Shown: piece after piece, positions 21,554-35,770 of the stretch
How the letters are laid out: every line of letters begins with the position of its first letter
How positions within the stretch are numbered: the first letter of the stretch is position 1
Source: Heliocidaris erythrogramma
Taxonomy: Eukaryota; Echinodermata; Echinoidea; Camarodonta; Echinometridae
DNA length: 64,000 bases
Reading direction: 5' to 3'
Assembly: GCA_025617745.1 (NCBI GenBank)
Contig: CM046868.1
Location: 23,365,608-23,429,607 of the forward strand
Position numbers and translations under genes: made by a program
Notes under the pieces: generated by a model
The model's database searches: none
What the model saw: only the letters and a program-made list of their open reading frames with translations
Told to the model about the DNA's origin: nothing

Positions 21554-21955
21554 TAGTTCCTATTTACTACATAGTAAACCATTTCAGAATAACTTCTATA
21601 AGGTTCTTCCACAATGACAAGCACACAATATCATATTTAAATGTATGCATACTTCATGCAATCAATTGAGATATATTCTCTATACATTAAAGACATAGTA
21701 TAAGCTCAAATTGAAAACATGAAGACACGATGACTGACAATGACATTGTATCTGTTGATTTAAAGAAGATGTGTTTTGGGACTCCTATGACATTAACCAT
21801 TTAATCAATGGTAATGAAAATAGATCATGTACCATAATCACATATACTTCCAAACATGAAATTTTTATTTTAGAATTATGCTTTCACTTTCAGAATGTAT
21901 GAAGTATATGCTTTTATGTTTTTATGACAGTGTTCATGAAAGCATTCATAAAATA

Positions 21956-22167
21956 CAGCCATGGAAAAAAGTATTAGACCAAGCATGGTTACTGATAGTG
22001 TTATTTTTGTGGTAAGAAGGAAATAAAATTACATAAAAGCAAGGTATAATTGCTGGAATTTGGTATTCATTCAATGAAATACAAAGACGAATCATTTATA
22101 TAATTTTGTATGCATATTATGGTACCCATATTACAGAAGCTTGGACTAATAATTTTTTCCAGGGCTG
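21956..22167 (+). mobile_element. TA-flanked MITE 'CAGCC', copy 1
   Basis: Terminal inverted repeats of about 29 bp with three mismatches begin CAGCC(A/C)TGGAAAAAA and continue TATTAGACCAAGC. TA flanks each end. 212 bp and non-coding. Copy 2 (25080-25292) is in the opposite orientation, and a partial copy lies at 56951-57050. Confidence 0.85.
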
Positions 22168-22473
22168 TATATCGTCTATTCCAAGGTTTTTGTTAATTTC
22201 GTGTTTCATACGTAAACAATTATTGTGGCGTTATGGACATAACCTGACATTAATTGTGCTATCTCAATTTATATTTGGTTTCATCCAAGCTTTACAAGGG
22301 CTATTCACTTAACACAGTCATCAGATACCATTTTAGGTGTAGTCGGTAATTATTTTCCATCTTACTCTGGATGGTATCTCAAAACTATTACAACATTCGC
22401 AGGACAACATTTCGGGAACTTCCCAGTAAAGGACTAAAGACCCGCCGGCTTTGGTTTCATTAACGTGTTCCAT

Positions 22474-22515
22474 TGGCGTAGACAGGTCCCCATTACGGGG
22501 GGGGGGGGGGTGGGG
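22474..22515 (+). repeat. fragment of a TGGCGTAG-type repeat with poly-G
   Basis: CATTGGCGTAGACAGGTCCC followed by a poly-G run. Resembles the CAGTGGCGTA(T/G) modules at 48262, 49020 (inverted) and 56051. Confidence 0.45.
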
Positions 22516-22587
22516 GCTGATTCTCCTAAAGGCCATGAATGGATATATTTTTTTATATATGGGTGTGTGTGTGTGAGAGAGAGGGTA

Positions 22588-22640
<53 letters not shown>

Positions 22641-22648
22641 ATGTGTAT

Positions 22649-22840
22649 GCATCTTTTCAGATAATTAATATAATTAATATATATATATATATATTTCAGC
22701 CTTTGCAAAAATTCCAAAAAGGGAGGACAGCTCTGGGGAACTTTGATTTAAGTTACGCAACCATTATTCTCTCATTTCCTTTCGCATTGTATTTATTTCC
22801 ACGAGAGTTGCCAAAGCTGTTGTATATGTTATTTCCTTAC

Positions 22841-22886
<46 letters not shown>

Positions 22887-22902
22887 TTATCTGAAAAGAT
22901 GC
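22649..22902. mobile_element. inverted-repeat-bounded composite SINE-like element (family copy 3)
   Basis: Two perfect 21-bp inverted repeats (22649-22669, starting GCATCTTTTCAGATAATTAA; complement at 22882-22902) enclose (TA)n tracts and a core at 22694-22843. The core has the CCACGAGAGTTGCCAAAGCT module at 22799-22818. It also has the body module (GGGAGGACAGCTCTGGGGAA ... TACGCAACCATTATTCTCTC), but that is inverted relative to copies 1 and 2. So the modules of this family have been shuffled. Confidence 0.7.
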
Positions 22903-22904
22903 TT

Positions 22905-24165
22905 GGTACTATACTGAATCGGAAAATGGTGTTGAAGAGAGGCATACTTAAGCTTTTAGCCTTGCACTCATCATATTAATTATATTAATTAATTCTATAT
23001 ACCAAAGAAAATGTATTCATTAATATGAAAACGACAGAATTGTACATGAATATCCCCCTGAAAGCTGGGGGTGATGATTGTACACCCCCACTTGAAAAAG
23101 CATCCCCATCCCCCTGACGTGTTCAATATGTTATCACTTATAATCAGAAGTTTTTTTATGTTTTTGTTGGGGTTTTTGCTTTACAACTTTAGGATTTATG
23201 ATTATTTTTTGAATTGCTACTGATCTGTCAAAAATGGGGGGAAATTCTACGTAATTAGCTTTTTTTATTACTGTTATGCCACGCCGTCAGAATAAATCAC
23301 AAAGGAAAAAAAACTGACGTAGTTTTGTCATCATTTAATAAACACATACAACTTTCATGTGTCATACACACCAATGAATTTAAAAGATATAGCACACTAA
23401 ATTGATTTAATAGACATGTATTACATGTTACACGAGGTTGCAATTATTATCAAAGTTGTACTATTTAGAGCAGTACCTGTTCATGGTGATAGTACTTTCA
23501 TTCAGACACATAAATGAAAATAAGCATAATTTGAATACAATATGCTTTAAATGACTCCAATTAAAATGTTCAAGATGAAAAAGTATACAGGAGTGGCGTC
23601 GTCAACATATTTTTGTCAAACTCTTCACGCAGCAGTATTTAATGAGTGATATATGAACCTCGAGAGTTACTCTTTATTTATACTATATTTCTCACTTGAA
23701 TATTCAAACTCATATTTGGCATCAGTCACAATGAATCGGCTTCAGAATGGCTTTCTCTTCACTCTTCCTGCCATTAAAGTTATACTTCACATGTCACGCT
23801 TTGTACAATGCAATGTATATTATACGGGGACTCTGGAATTCTGGCTTTCAACAGGCGATATAACTGAACTCGTGTAAAAGATGTCCGTGGACACTTTATA
23901 ACCATTCTCCCGGCAGTAGTAATAAAAGCATTGACAAGATTTGCAATTTCCTTACAGTGTCCTATACCTCATGTAATTCCACATACACAATCTCTTTACT
24001 TATCTATAATATGTACTTTTAAAAAACGACGGTATACCACCGTATAGTTTATTTCACTGTTTTTTTCCATTTTCACTTAATTTCAAAGAAATCAAACGTT
24101 TATATGGAACATAGCAACTGGCATGAAATAAAGGAATTGAATATTTTTGACTACCAGGGATTTTT
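22905..24165. other. unassigned DNA
   Basis: No gene recognised. Confidence 0.45.
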
Positions 24166-24167
24166 TC

Positions 24168-24600
24168 TTAAAGGCCAAGTCCACCCTAATATCAAGTTGA
24201 TTTGAATAAATTGCAAATATATTTCAAATATTTCAATTTTTATAGATTTGATAATAAAGAATCCCTTCCTTGTATGAAAATAAGTTACAATAATGATGAT
24301 TTTACACGTTCCATGTGGAGTCAAACCATGTTTTACATTATTGAAGCAAAAAAATGAAATATATGATATTTCATATAATAGAATACATAAGGAAAAGTGA
24401 GTGCATGACATCATCGGTTCACTCATTTGCATGCCGCCCATGTTATGCATATCACTGTTTCATGAAATAATGCAAAACTTCAAAATGCCGTAACTTTCTT
24501 ATTTTACATCCGATTTAAATAATATTTTCACTGTTATGCTTGTTTAAATTAAATCTATTTATTCCAGTCAACTTGATATTAGGGTGGACTTGGCCTTTAA
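24168..24600. mobile_element. 433-bp MITE with TTAA ends
   Basis: Perfect inverted repeats of 33 bp, counting the TTAA, begin TTAAAGGCCAAGTCCACCCT and continue AATATCAAGTTGA; similarity then fades. The TTAA target suggests a piggyBac-type or similar mobilising transposase, which is inference. The open frame on the minus strand inside it has no recognised domain. Confidence 0.85.
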
Positions 24601-25079
24601 TCATCATTGACTAATTATATAATTTCAAGAATTTCTACATTTGTTTCTTTTCATCATGTGTACCTTATTGGAGATCGACATTTCATAAAATAAGTGATGC
24701 AAATTCGAACAGAATCAATTTCGCATATTAGTATAATCATATACGTCTCTTGCAGGAATGGTAAAATCTGTATACAAATTTCGAATCTTCAAGGGTATTT
24801 TTTTTCTTCCTTCCTTCTCTTTTTACCTATTATCTGTTGTTTAATCTCACACCTGTCCTATTCCAACATTTTCAGTAAGAAGACGTAATCAAAAATATTA
24901 TCATCTTCTTGATAAACTAAAAGGAAGTCCTGAGAAAGATATTTGGAGACTGATTTCTCAGTATTATTCCAAGATGAAAGAGGTAATGTTGTCAATTCTC
25001 TCAACACCTGTTCTTAAAAGGCAATGACATTTAACCGACTCCTAACTGATCAAGTAATATCAAGGGATCATAATATACA

Positions 25080-25292
25080 CAGCCCTGGAAAAAAATTATT
25101 AGACCAAGCTGCTGTAATAAAGGTACTATAATATGCATTCAAACTTATGAAAATGATTTGTCTTTCTATTTCATTGAATGAATAACAAATTCCAGCAATT
25201 GTACCTTGCTTTTATGATATTTTATTTTCTTCTTATCACAAATATAACACTCTCAGTAACAATTCTTGGTCTAATAATTTTTTCCATGGCTG
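25080..25292 (-). mobile_element. TA-flanked MITE 'CAGCC', copy 2
   Basis: Ends are CAGCCCTGGAAAAAAATTAT and the complement of ATAATTTTTTCCATGGCTG. The interior is the reverse complement of copy 1, including AAAGCAAGGTACAATTGCTG. 213 bp. Confidence 0.85.
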
Positions 25293-25294
25293 TA

Positions 25295-26830
25295 CATTCA
25301 CGATGCCACATCTTTATTTTGGAAATTTGTACATTTACTCATGTTACTTAGCACAGGGTTTTGTTTTTGATCATTTGGCCCTAGATCCCTTTCCCCTCTA
25401 TTAACAGGCTTCTTTCTATTTCCCTCTACAATATCGAAATGATTCAACTGCTTTGAAACAGCCATTTTCAATGATTATCTGACAGGAAAAGACAGCGAGA
25501 AACAATTAACTCCATGTTTCAGTGATGTCTGAAAAATATAACATTTCGGGGATTCCAAATATCAAATTCAGAATTTAGATCATCTATTAGTATTCATGGG
25601 ATATTATCAAACCACTTATGATCATTACAAATTCCACTTAAGCCAAAAACCATGTTTCAATCCAGAAAAAAAAATGTTATATTGGGTGTGAACAAAGCTC
25701 ATGGGATCAGAGATATCTTAATTGAATCAGGTTTGTAATTGCAAATCTAATCTTGATGATGATGAGTCTCAAAATTAAGGGATCATTAATATTCACTTCA
25801 TAAAATGATTGCTTTTCAACTGGCCAAAACCAAACTCAGATTTTATGTTTAGAAGGAAAAAAATGCCTAGCGAATTTAAAAAGTATTACGGATAGTTCTT
25901 CAAAAAAAAACATATCACTCATCTTGTATAGAATAGAAGAGATAACTTAAAGGTGCAAAATTGCTTATTATTAGCAATTTCCTGGTATCAACTGCTTACA
26001 ATCATCACCAAAGTGGATACACAATAAAATTGGAAAATACAAAAATCAGGTCTTTTTTCAAGAAATAGTTTAGAACGGAGTACCTTCTGGTGTCTCCTGA
26101 GTGATATTTACGATCTGCCAATAATTAGGTAAGGATTTATAATGACTGACTTCAGTAATGAGGAGGAATTAAGTGTATATTGGGGGAGGGGGAATGGTGG
26201 CTGACATTTTAATATGAAGGATATACACTGTAGTTACATTTATACATGATACATCAACATATACAGACAAATCATTTAACTGTGAATATCTTATAAACTA
26301 TCAATCTCCTCTGTTTTTCTTCTTCTGTTCTGTCCAAGATAACAATTTCTCACATTTTGTGAATTTGTGCTTTTAAATACCGTGTTTTTTGTGAATATGA
26401 GCTTCAATAATTATTTACACCAATTCGTTAACATCTATCTCCCTTCTTCCTTAGCATGCTTAGAGTTCTTGGAGTAGAAAAGTGTTTTTTTTTCCTTTCC
26501 ATTCAGGTATCAGAAAATGTGTACTCATGAAATGAGTGGTACCGGCATAACTTTCTCCAGTCTTGACGATACGAAGAAGAAAAAGGAGTTCTTTGATAAA
26601 TAACTGATTCTGTTTAACAGTTAATCAAAAGAGAATACAAGATGACCATTCATTCCGGCTGTGAAATAATGTTTGTTGAAAACATGGCTAGTTTTATGTA
26701 CACGGTGATAGGTGAAGTTTATAACGTGTATGGCAAGCGAACGGCACAGATCGAGCTTTTCAACATTTTCAAAAAGAAAGTTCAAAGTAAGCCCAGGTCC
26801 TGTTCTGGACTAGGCGCCATGTAATCAGGG
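25295..26830. other. 3' flank and probable 3' UTR of the NK1 gene
   Basis: Lies immediately downstream of the homeobox stop codon on the minus strand. A minus-strand AATAAA is present at 25313-25318 and an ATTAAA near 26207-26212; neither can be chosen from sequence alone. No other gene recognised. Confidence 0.4.
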
Positions 26831-27613
<783 letters not shown>

Positions 27614-28857
27614 TTATGATAGTTCAGAAATATGCTGAAAATATTAACATTCATATCAATTGTTCATAAGGCCAGAAATGGTTAAATAAAAGAAAAACAT
27701 AATTTCATCCGAAAATTATGAATAAAAAGTAAAAATGAAAAAAAAAAGGTATTGCAAGGATGATTTCAAAAAGACTGAAAAGGTCAATTAGACTCCTTGT
27801 CTACGCAACGGACCAAAAACAGAATCTTCTCACTGCTAATCAATTTCTGTGTCTATAGCACAGAATATAAAATAACAAGCCGCCTCAAAAGACCAATCGA
27901 CCTTTATAAATATGACTGAAAAAATGATACAATGATTATCGTAACCTCGTGACACAGTATTTTCACGACTAAATTCGCTTGTCACATAGATCATTGGCTG
28001 TAGCATCCACAATGTCAATTTGCAAGTCACATCATGCAATCAAATTTGGATCAATTAAATCATCCCCAGGACGAAGCAGCCAACCAAAAGAAAACAAGGG
28101 GTGATCCACTCCAAGGGCTACAGCCGCAACGCCGACATCAGATACCTAATTGGCAACGTCAAACAACGTCGTCCAAAATCAGCCGCTCTGTTCAGCCTCA
28201 TCACGTACCCGTGTAATGGCATAAAACAGTGATGGTAATCTCCAATCATTTTCTCTTCCTTTTTTTTCCACGCTATCTTTCTTCATAATTTCCATCGCTA
28301 AATGGAGACTGTGTGTTCCTCACTGACACGGGGGACTTCCCGATTGCTTGATAAGACACATTCGGAGAGAGAATGGACAAATGCATGCATTTGGGAAGGC
28401 GAGAGTATAATCTGCAATTTCATTATACAAATTATGGCTCGGAATTTTTTCACGGAGCGTTAATGGAAGATAAATTGTGTTTTCAGCTGCTACTTGTGGG
28501 CTTGCGAATATTGCCATTTCCGCCGAGTATATTTGTTTAATCTGACAGCCCATTTTTACGAGAAAATGAGCGAAAATAAGGTCAGAAAAGTCTCTTCGAA
28601 TTATGATTACAAACGGAAATGAGCTAAACTATTGCTCTTGAGAGCCGGTAGGAGGATTTGGTTCTAATTTCCATAAATCAAATAAAATCAGTAAATAAAG
28701 ATAATAGAAGCATTATCATGATTAATAGGCCAATATTCATAGGGATTGTTAACTTTTCTTTTTCCAAAGATGAATGAGAAAGCCTGTAGGAACTATCTAT
28801 ATTAAGCGATACATCGCAATAAGACAAGCAAAATCGATCGATTATAACAACAATTGT

Positions 28858-29110
28858 TTATTATCACCATTGAAGATAAGCTATTGTCAAACACTACCCC
28901 CATCATAATGGAATATGACTAATAATAGTTATTTTCGCGAGGCTTTCTTTATTATTATTACCAATGAAGATAGGCTGTTATCAAATTTTCTATCCCCCTT
29001 CATGAATTATAAATATGAAATCTGACCAATAATATTTATTTGCGTGAGGCTTTTTTTTTTTTTTTATCATTACCACTGAAGATAAGCTATTATCAAAATC
29101 CATCTCGTTC
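28858..29110 (+). repeat. three diverged tandem copies of a ~100-bp unit
   Basis: Each unit contains TTATCA(C/T)CA-like sequence, TTACCA(A/C)TGAAGATA(A/G)GCT, a C-rich patch, a CATAAT/ATGAATTAT patch and GCG(A/T)GAGGCTTT. The starts of the conserved GAAGATA motif lie near 28872, 28967 and 29079. Confidence 0.7.
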
Positions 29111-29159
29111 ATGAATTATGAATAAGTAATGCAACTGGGCAGCCCGTTGTACTGTACAC

Positions 29160-29720
29160 CCATTGCAAGTCGAGTTGAGTTGATGAGTTGAGTTGATGTA
29201 TTGACTCTTTCGACCCTGGCCCTTTCGCGGTATGAGAGTACAATTAAAACGATGAACATATCAAGGTGTATACATAATAATATAATATAATATAAAATGA
29301 GATAAACAATACATAATAAACAGATTGATTATAAACTATAGTAGATAAACAATTCTAACAAACAAAGAAGACAAGTTAAAAATGTTATATAAAATGTTAT
29401 AAAGATACAAGTAGTGATACGAAAACCATAGAACATAGTTATTTACAAGTGAAGCCGTTAAGGTGGCTTACAAATAATGATCCGAACAGCATGTAACATA
29501 CATAATTACTTACAATTCAAGCCTAAAAGGGTGGCCTAACTACTCTACCAATCTATGAATCTACTCTTGCATCATAGGCTCTTTGGTAAGTGCAAGCCGT
29601 ACTGACTTTTTTATGTACCTTCAAACGGGGATGAGGCGTATACCCCTGCTTCACTCTGTACTGGATACGCCACCAGATACATGCTTTTGGAGCAACCCAG
29701 TGGTTCAATCGATCAAATTA
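29160..29720. other. unassigned, repeat-like segment inside the intron
   Basis: Starts with GAGTTGAGTTGATGAGTTGA-type short repeats. It continues with ATAATATAATATAATATAA and ends around a TACTGGATACGCCACCAGAT patch. It resembles an old retrotransposon 3' region read on the minus strand, but no coding remnant was identified. Confidence 0.3.
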
Positions 29721-29894
29721 ATAGCTTTCAAAGCAAAATATGAAAGAGTTGTGATTCTCAAAAACCTGACTCACAATGACCTAACCCAATAGGAATTCTT
29801 CGTATCATAACCACTTTCTATTTCGAAAAATAGTCACTAATAAACATGGGATTTCTACTACTGATGTCACTTTTAACATTTGTTTAAACTGGCT

Positions 29895-29956
29895 TGGCAC
29901 TCAGAGCAAGGGGTTAATCTCAGAACTGTACTGTGATAACTCCTTGCTCAGAGCCA
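29895..29956. repeat. imperfect hairpin, TGGCACTCAGAGCAAG...CTTGCTCAGAGCCA
   Basis: Arms TGGCACTCAGAGCAAGGGGT and the complement of AACTCCTTGCTCAGAGCCA are separated by about 20 nt. Small palindromic relic or structured element. Confidence 0.65.
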
Positions 29957-30332
29957 TTCCTGAATTACACAGACACCCCCTTAAGATTTATTCTTAGCAT
30001 GTTCTCTGTTGTCAAGTCTAAATTGGTCAGTTACTTCATCAGGTAAAAGTGAAAGATTTATCACTCGCCTCTTTGTGTTCCCAGTGCACGCCCGAGGGGG
30101 ATATTACGACGCGCACGCCAGCTTGACAACCCAAAGTCCATTATTTTTTTCATATCATTTTTTAAAAGAACATGTGATTATTATATTCAGTAAAATTATT
30201 TAAGTGATCCAAATGTACAATAAGGTATAGACTTATCTTTATTAATACATCTATTAAATGAATCAAAACATTCACTTTGCCAATACTTGGAGTCTGGTAA
30301 TTAGTTGGACATTAATGCTCACGTTATTTCCT

Positions 30333-30500
30333 CCCCCCCCCAAAAAAAAAAAAAAAAAAAATAATAATAATAATAAAAATAAGAGAAAGAAGAAAATGAT
30401 AATGATAATAATAATAATAAAAATAATAATAGTAATAATACAATTTTAAAAATGAAAAATAAAGAATAAATAAATAAATAAATAGATTAAAAAAAAATAA
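30333..30500 (+). repeat. poly-C/poly-A/(TAA)n low-complexity tract
   Basis: Nine C, then about 20 A, then TAATAA/GATAATAAT-type repeats and AAATAAATAAAT. Confidence 0.95.
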
Positions 30501-33500
30501 AAAATATAAAAAATATAATATTGACCTATTTATTTTCCCCAAGACTTCAATGATTCAATTTTGAAAAGGAAGTATCGTCACTCAACGTGTTCTTCAATTC
30601 TTCCGTTGTTCAGCAAAAAGAATACATGACCTTCGATGTTCAAAACTAAGATTCAGTTGTGGGCCCGTAATACTTAATTACACCCGCTATACACCGATAC
30701 CGAACAAACAACGGCGCTAAAAGGTAAGCAATAACTTAACGAGATTAAAATGAACGGAGGTGTTTAATTAAAAGGGTATCATCATTGGGCGGAAGCGAAT
30801 GAAAAAAAAACTCGAGACATGGTCATGTCGTAAATGTAGCTCCCCTTTTATTGGTGGATCAATTCGGGGTGCTTAGTTAGTGATTCATTTATAAGTATCA
30901 CGGAATGGGGTGTTAAACCCTAATTGATTGGTATACCTGAGAGAGTTAAGGGGGGTAAAGATGAAAGAGACCGAAGACCAGTTTGACGCTTTTAGCCCTC
31001 ATCGATTCATAGAATATTTTGGATGAAGGAGAGTGAATTTTAAAGAGGGCGTGTAGTGTGTGGGGTCGATGATATTCAATTAGGAGAAATGTTTTGGCTT
31101 TTAATGTATTCCGTTACGCACCTTTTCTGCTAATCAATCCAGCAATCAATTAGCATTAAGCGGTGTTCCCCGTGACGGTTAATAACCCCTCCTACCATCC
31201 CAGCATAACAGGTGGTAGGGTATCTGGGTTCTGCTTTAAGGGTAATTAATCTTTGTTTTCGGTGATGGGAGTGGATCTTAATTGGGAATAATTACAATGA
31301 TGCCTTGTTATAACGATTGCAATGTTTTGGCATTGAACGCTAAGGATAGTATAATTGTTGTTGGAATTTATAATTGTGCTTAATACTGATAATAGGCTCG
31401 TGTAAAACTCTGAAACATGTCCCAGTCTATACATATTGTATAATGTGTTTTCATTATCTTTCAATATGAGTCGTTATCGTATCTCTCTTTGAAATCTCTT
31501 ATGATGATTAACAAATGACAATCGCATCATTGCGCTTTAAGGTTATCCATATCGTTTGTAGATCTTCGAAGAAATGTCTCTGTAGTAATGCTTGAAAGAA
31601 GAAATTTTAGATACCATAAAACCTAATTATAGCAAAGACAATCACGGATATTGCTTATTTTATGATCGGGCAACATTAGCTAATTTTCTGACATTTACCG
31701 TTCGGCACATTAAAGAAAACTGATGTCGCGAGATACATCAGGTGTGCAAAGATCGGGCAAAATTATCCTCCAATCAGTGTTGCCTTTCCTATCATATCGC
31801 TGATGCCATAATTAGTTGCAACCATTAGCCTCATTTTCCGTCGTATCCGTGGGGCAATATCCCGGTCTCGATGTAAACGCCAAAAAATGCAACAACTGCA
31901 GTAATGTGTTTTGAGTTCAATTTTGTATGACCCGATAAATAAAGGTATACAGGTTGGGTGCAAGACATTATACCCTCCCTCCAGTAACTCGCCCCGTTTG
32001 ACGATCTTACCGAAGCAATTTCATAGCAATTCACAGCCGATCTGCCCCAATCCTTTCTCTGTAATTATCTCTCAAGCACCGACTCAAATTGGCGTTGAAG
32101 CTTAGCGTGAAGGCAAATTAATCTCCCGGAATTATGGTATTAATCTCAAACGCTAAGATTTTCTTCTTTTCCCAAGTGACACGCATTTGTTTTGAATATT
32201 CTTTTCCAACTCCAAAAGACTCGGGTCGTCCGATGTGAGACAGAGTCATAAACGCAGAAAGCGCTTAGAGTTTGAGGAGGTACTGAGGTGAGGTTACACG
32301 CTCGATTCACTGCTGAAGTCCCCCGCTGGTAGCTCAGAGAAAAGTCGGTAGGGAGCGGTTCCTTTGAACTAAGTTATCCCCGTGAAAGGAGGGGTCGCTT
32401 ACGACGTCCAATGGGCCGAGTAGACGGTAAAATTGGCGTGCTAAATACAGGCGCGGCATCGGAAAGCTAGACCAGGTGTTCGGTTCAAATGATATACTTT
32501 TTCTTTCAAAACCAAGATCAACTCACAAAACAGTTCCAAAAGTTACATTCTGATAAAAAAAAACCCACATACAACAAAATTATAGACGAACTTCAGCGCC
32601 TACAAAGAGTTGCCGTCTCAGTCAGCGTTGCGCAGACTCTGCAGTATGTTGCATTAGTAATGGTCTTTTTGTAGTTGCGTAGGGATAAAGTTAGTTTTAT
32701 ATGGTGTTAAAGGACGGCTTTATAGAAGCCATTTCACGGCTAAGTTAGCGTAATTTTGAGCAATTGAACGTGACTTCTGTGAAAGCAGATCTGTTACTTT
32801 GCCGACTCGTCACTTTCATCTCGTCCTTACCCAGATGCGGCCTTGTGACAAACGAGAAGTAAGCATTTATCGGTCTTGTTCATGTTGTTTGTGTATGCTC
32901 CTTCTCACCCCGCTTCTCCCATTGAAAACTATTCCTGAACTTGCATAATGTTACTAAGTATTATAACCGCCATGATAATCATCTCCCTATCTGATTGAAC
33001 AACAACTATGTAATGATTCAGTACGGCTAAATATTGTCTATTCGTATGAAATTTTGGTGTAATCTCTGGGAGGAATAAAAAAGTGAGACTGTACATGGAG
33101 CGAGTATTAAACCCAATCCCTCTCGTAGGTTCACGATCCAATACAGTCACGCACAATCATTATATGACTGTAATTTTTACCGACACATGCTCCAGTGACA
33201 ATTGCTCTATTTTCCGATTTTCATCAAGTGTCTTGTCAGTGACTTTTACCAACAAATTTGCTCTCAGCCAATCGATGCTAGGATTTCAGTAGCTTACAAC
33301 AGCAGCTTATAACTTGTCATCGATGACACGTTTTATGAAGCAGGGCCCTGAATCCCCAATTGGAACCCTAGCCAATTTTTAGCCATATATCTCTGACGAA
33401 ATTAAGCAAGGAACAAATGTGATACCACTGATGGTAGAGATAACAAAGTGCGCATTTCATTTTTAACATTTTGTTTATGGAATGTGAATTAGCATGTACT

Positions 33501-34495
33501 GGAATCTATTCTCTCAATAACAAGTGATGAATCATTTTGTGAAAGAGGTAGAAACGACAATTCAGTCAAGTTAATAAATGGGATTTTCTTTTTTAAAATA
33601 CGCCAATCCCTCTTGATATTGGATGCGTCATTTCCCCCACATCTTTATTCAAGTTCCCTCACCGTTAAAGTATACATGCATATTTCTTGCATGTATACGG
33701 AAATTAACGGAAATCCATCTCTAATTCACCGAAAAATCAAATTCATAAATTCATACCTTGTCGATAGTCAGCAGATTATTGTGAAAATGAATTCCACTAA
33801 TAAAAATTCTCAACATTATAAAACGCGAAGATTTGCAGTATCATAATCTCTTTTAAATAAATTATTGGTTAAAAATGAGAGCCTGAATAATGCGACATAA
33901 ATTCTTACACGAATATTATTTTGTCAAAGCCGTGAAAATTTGACAATCTTCTCTAAAGCCTATGTGACAGTTTGCAAGCTGGTGTAGAGATTTACTTAAA
34001 CATGCATTAGATTTGAATCCACGTTAATCAAGTATTCATTATTAAACTTAAATACGGTTTACTGAGCTTGTCACTGTTTAATCAGTTTGCATATATTTCT
34101 GAGGATGAAATCAAAATGCTTTCTACGATTAGGTTTGTCTGCAGATGGAGTTTCATATGAGAAATCCAATAATTTAATCCAGACGGGATACATGACGATC
34201 GACTGCCAAATCTTGGGATAAGCGCTTAAAAATTCCTAATATTGATTAATTATACAAACACTTTCCAGCTTCCAGTCTGCATAATTACTTACCAGCAACT
34301 TCTTAATATTATTCCACCATAAAATATTTTTAAGAAGTAATCAGCGAGTAATCAGATTCATATTGCTAAAGATTAATATACTGGTTGCTCTGAGCGTCAT
34401 TGAAAAGGGGCTTCACATAAGACACAGTTATTACTTTATAATCTTTTGACGGGAATTTAATATCTTATCAAATTGTCAGGGGGAAATTAAACGGC

Positions 34496-34534
<39 letters not shown>

Positions 34535-34556
34535 TACATATATATATATATATGTC
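34496..34556. repeat. palindromic (TA)n microsatellite
   Basis: Two TA runs separated by AAATATACA. The ends CATATGTATA and TATATATGTCG form a near-palindrome. Confidence 0.9.
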
Positions 34557-35674
34557 GTGTAATTTTGACATGTAAATTGAATTCGAGCATGTAGAATCGA
34601 CATCATATCTCACTCGCATATTTTGCGAAAACTTAATAGTAAATGTAAACCTGCGGGTATCAATCTGGTAGGTGCAATAAAATATCGGATATAGACAGAA
34701 TTATATAATATGAAATTCATTTAATACCCTGTCCATTAATTCCTTTACAATATTCATTTACTAGCAAGCATAAGTTTCTCACTTTGTATTTAATGAAATG
34801 TGAAGTGATTATTACATTAATATGTGCTTGCCATATCTACTGTTTGTATTCTATAACGGAACGGAATAAATCTATCAAATGAAAATCTATCCCTATACCC
34901 GAGCACCGAATGAAAGAAAGAAGAATGACTAGAATAAAAAATGTGCTGCTCATAATTTTGATAATTTTTTTTCAAACTAAAACGTGCAGAGGTTAACAAT
35001 AAAATGATAAAACAAATCAGTACAGTTATTTCCCCCTCTCTCCTCTCATCCATCGCCTCTCTCTCTCTCTCTCTCCCTCCCTATGGCGAACTACCAGCTT
35101 GATGGCGAGGGCCTTGATGCCCCTTCAGATTTTCTGTCGTTAAATTTTTGAGAGCCGTTGGTACACAACCTTCATAAACATGATAAATATTAGAAATGCT
35201 GAATAAAAATGGGGAAGGAAAAAGGGGGGAAAAAGACGGAAGAATAAATGAAGGTAAAAAGAGTGGAAAACATCCAACAACGAAAAAGAGAAAAATAAGA
35301 AAAACGGGGAGAAATGTAAATGTCATGCAAATAAAGGAAACATCACATTAATATACCTCAAAGTATTTAAAAGCCGACAAAATGTCTAAAAGATATACAT
35401 TATTTTCTCTAGCTACAAATAAAATACCCAACGAAAAATTGTTAATGTGACGCCCCTGCAGCCCAGTCAAGTCTTTATGATGATGCCGCCAGGCGGGTTG
35501 CGTTACCTACTAATAGAGAATTGGACACGGCCAATTGCTCTTGAAGATCGAGCCCCACGACCGGACAGCCCGGCGTGGTTAACCTGACCCGATGACTGAC
35601 ACCGCTGAGGCAGGAGTGAGGCAAAATATTGCAACACCAAGCAAAACGTTTATCAAATGGTGCCTGTTTTCGCT

Positions 35675-35687
35675 GTCTCTCTCTCTC

Positions 35688-35724
<37 letters not shown>

Positions 35725-35770
35725 ACACACACACACACACACACACTCACACACACTCTCTCTCTCTCCC
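35675..35770 (+). repeat. (CT)n-(CA)n compound microsatellite
   Basis: A CTCTCT run followed by a CACACA run and again CTCTCT. Confidence 0.95.

Noticed and set aside
26642-26824. Plus-strand 60-residue frame opposite the NK1 3' end
   Set aside because: No recognisable domain, no splice or promoter context; it falls in the probable 3' UTR of NK1.
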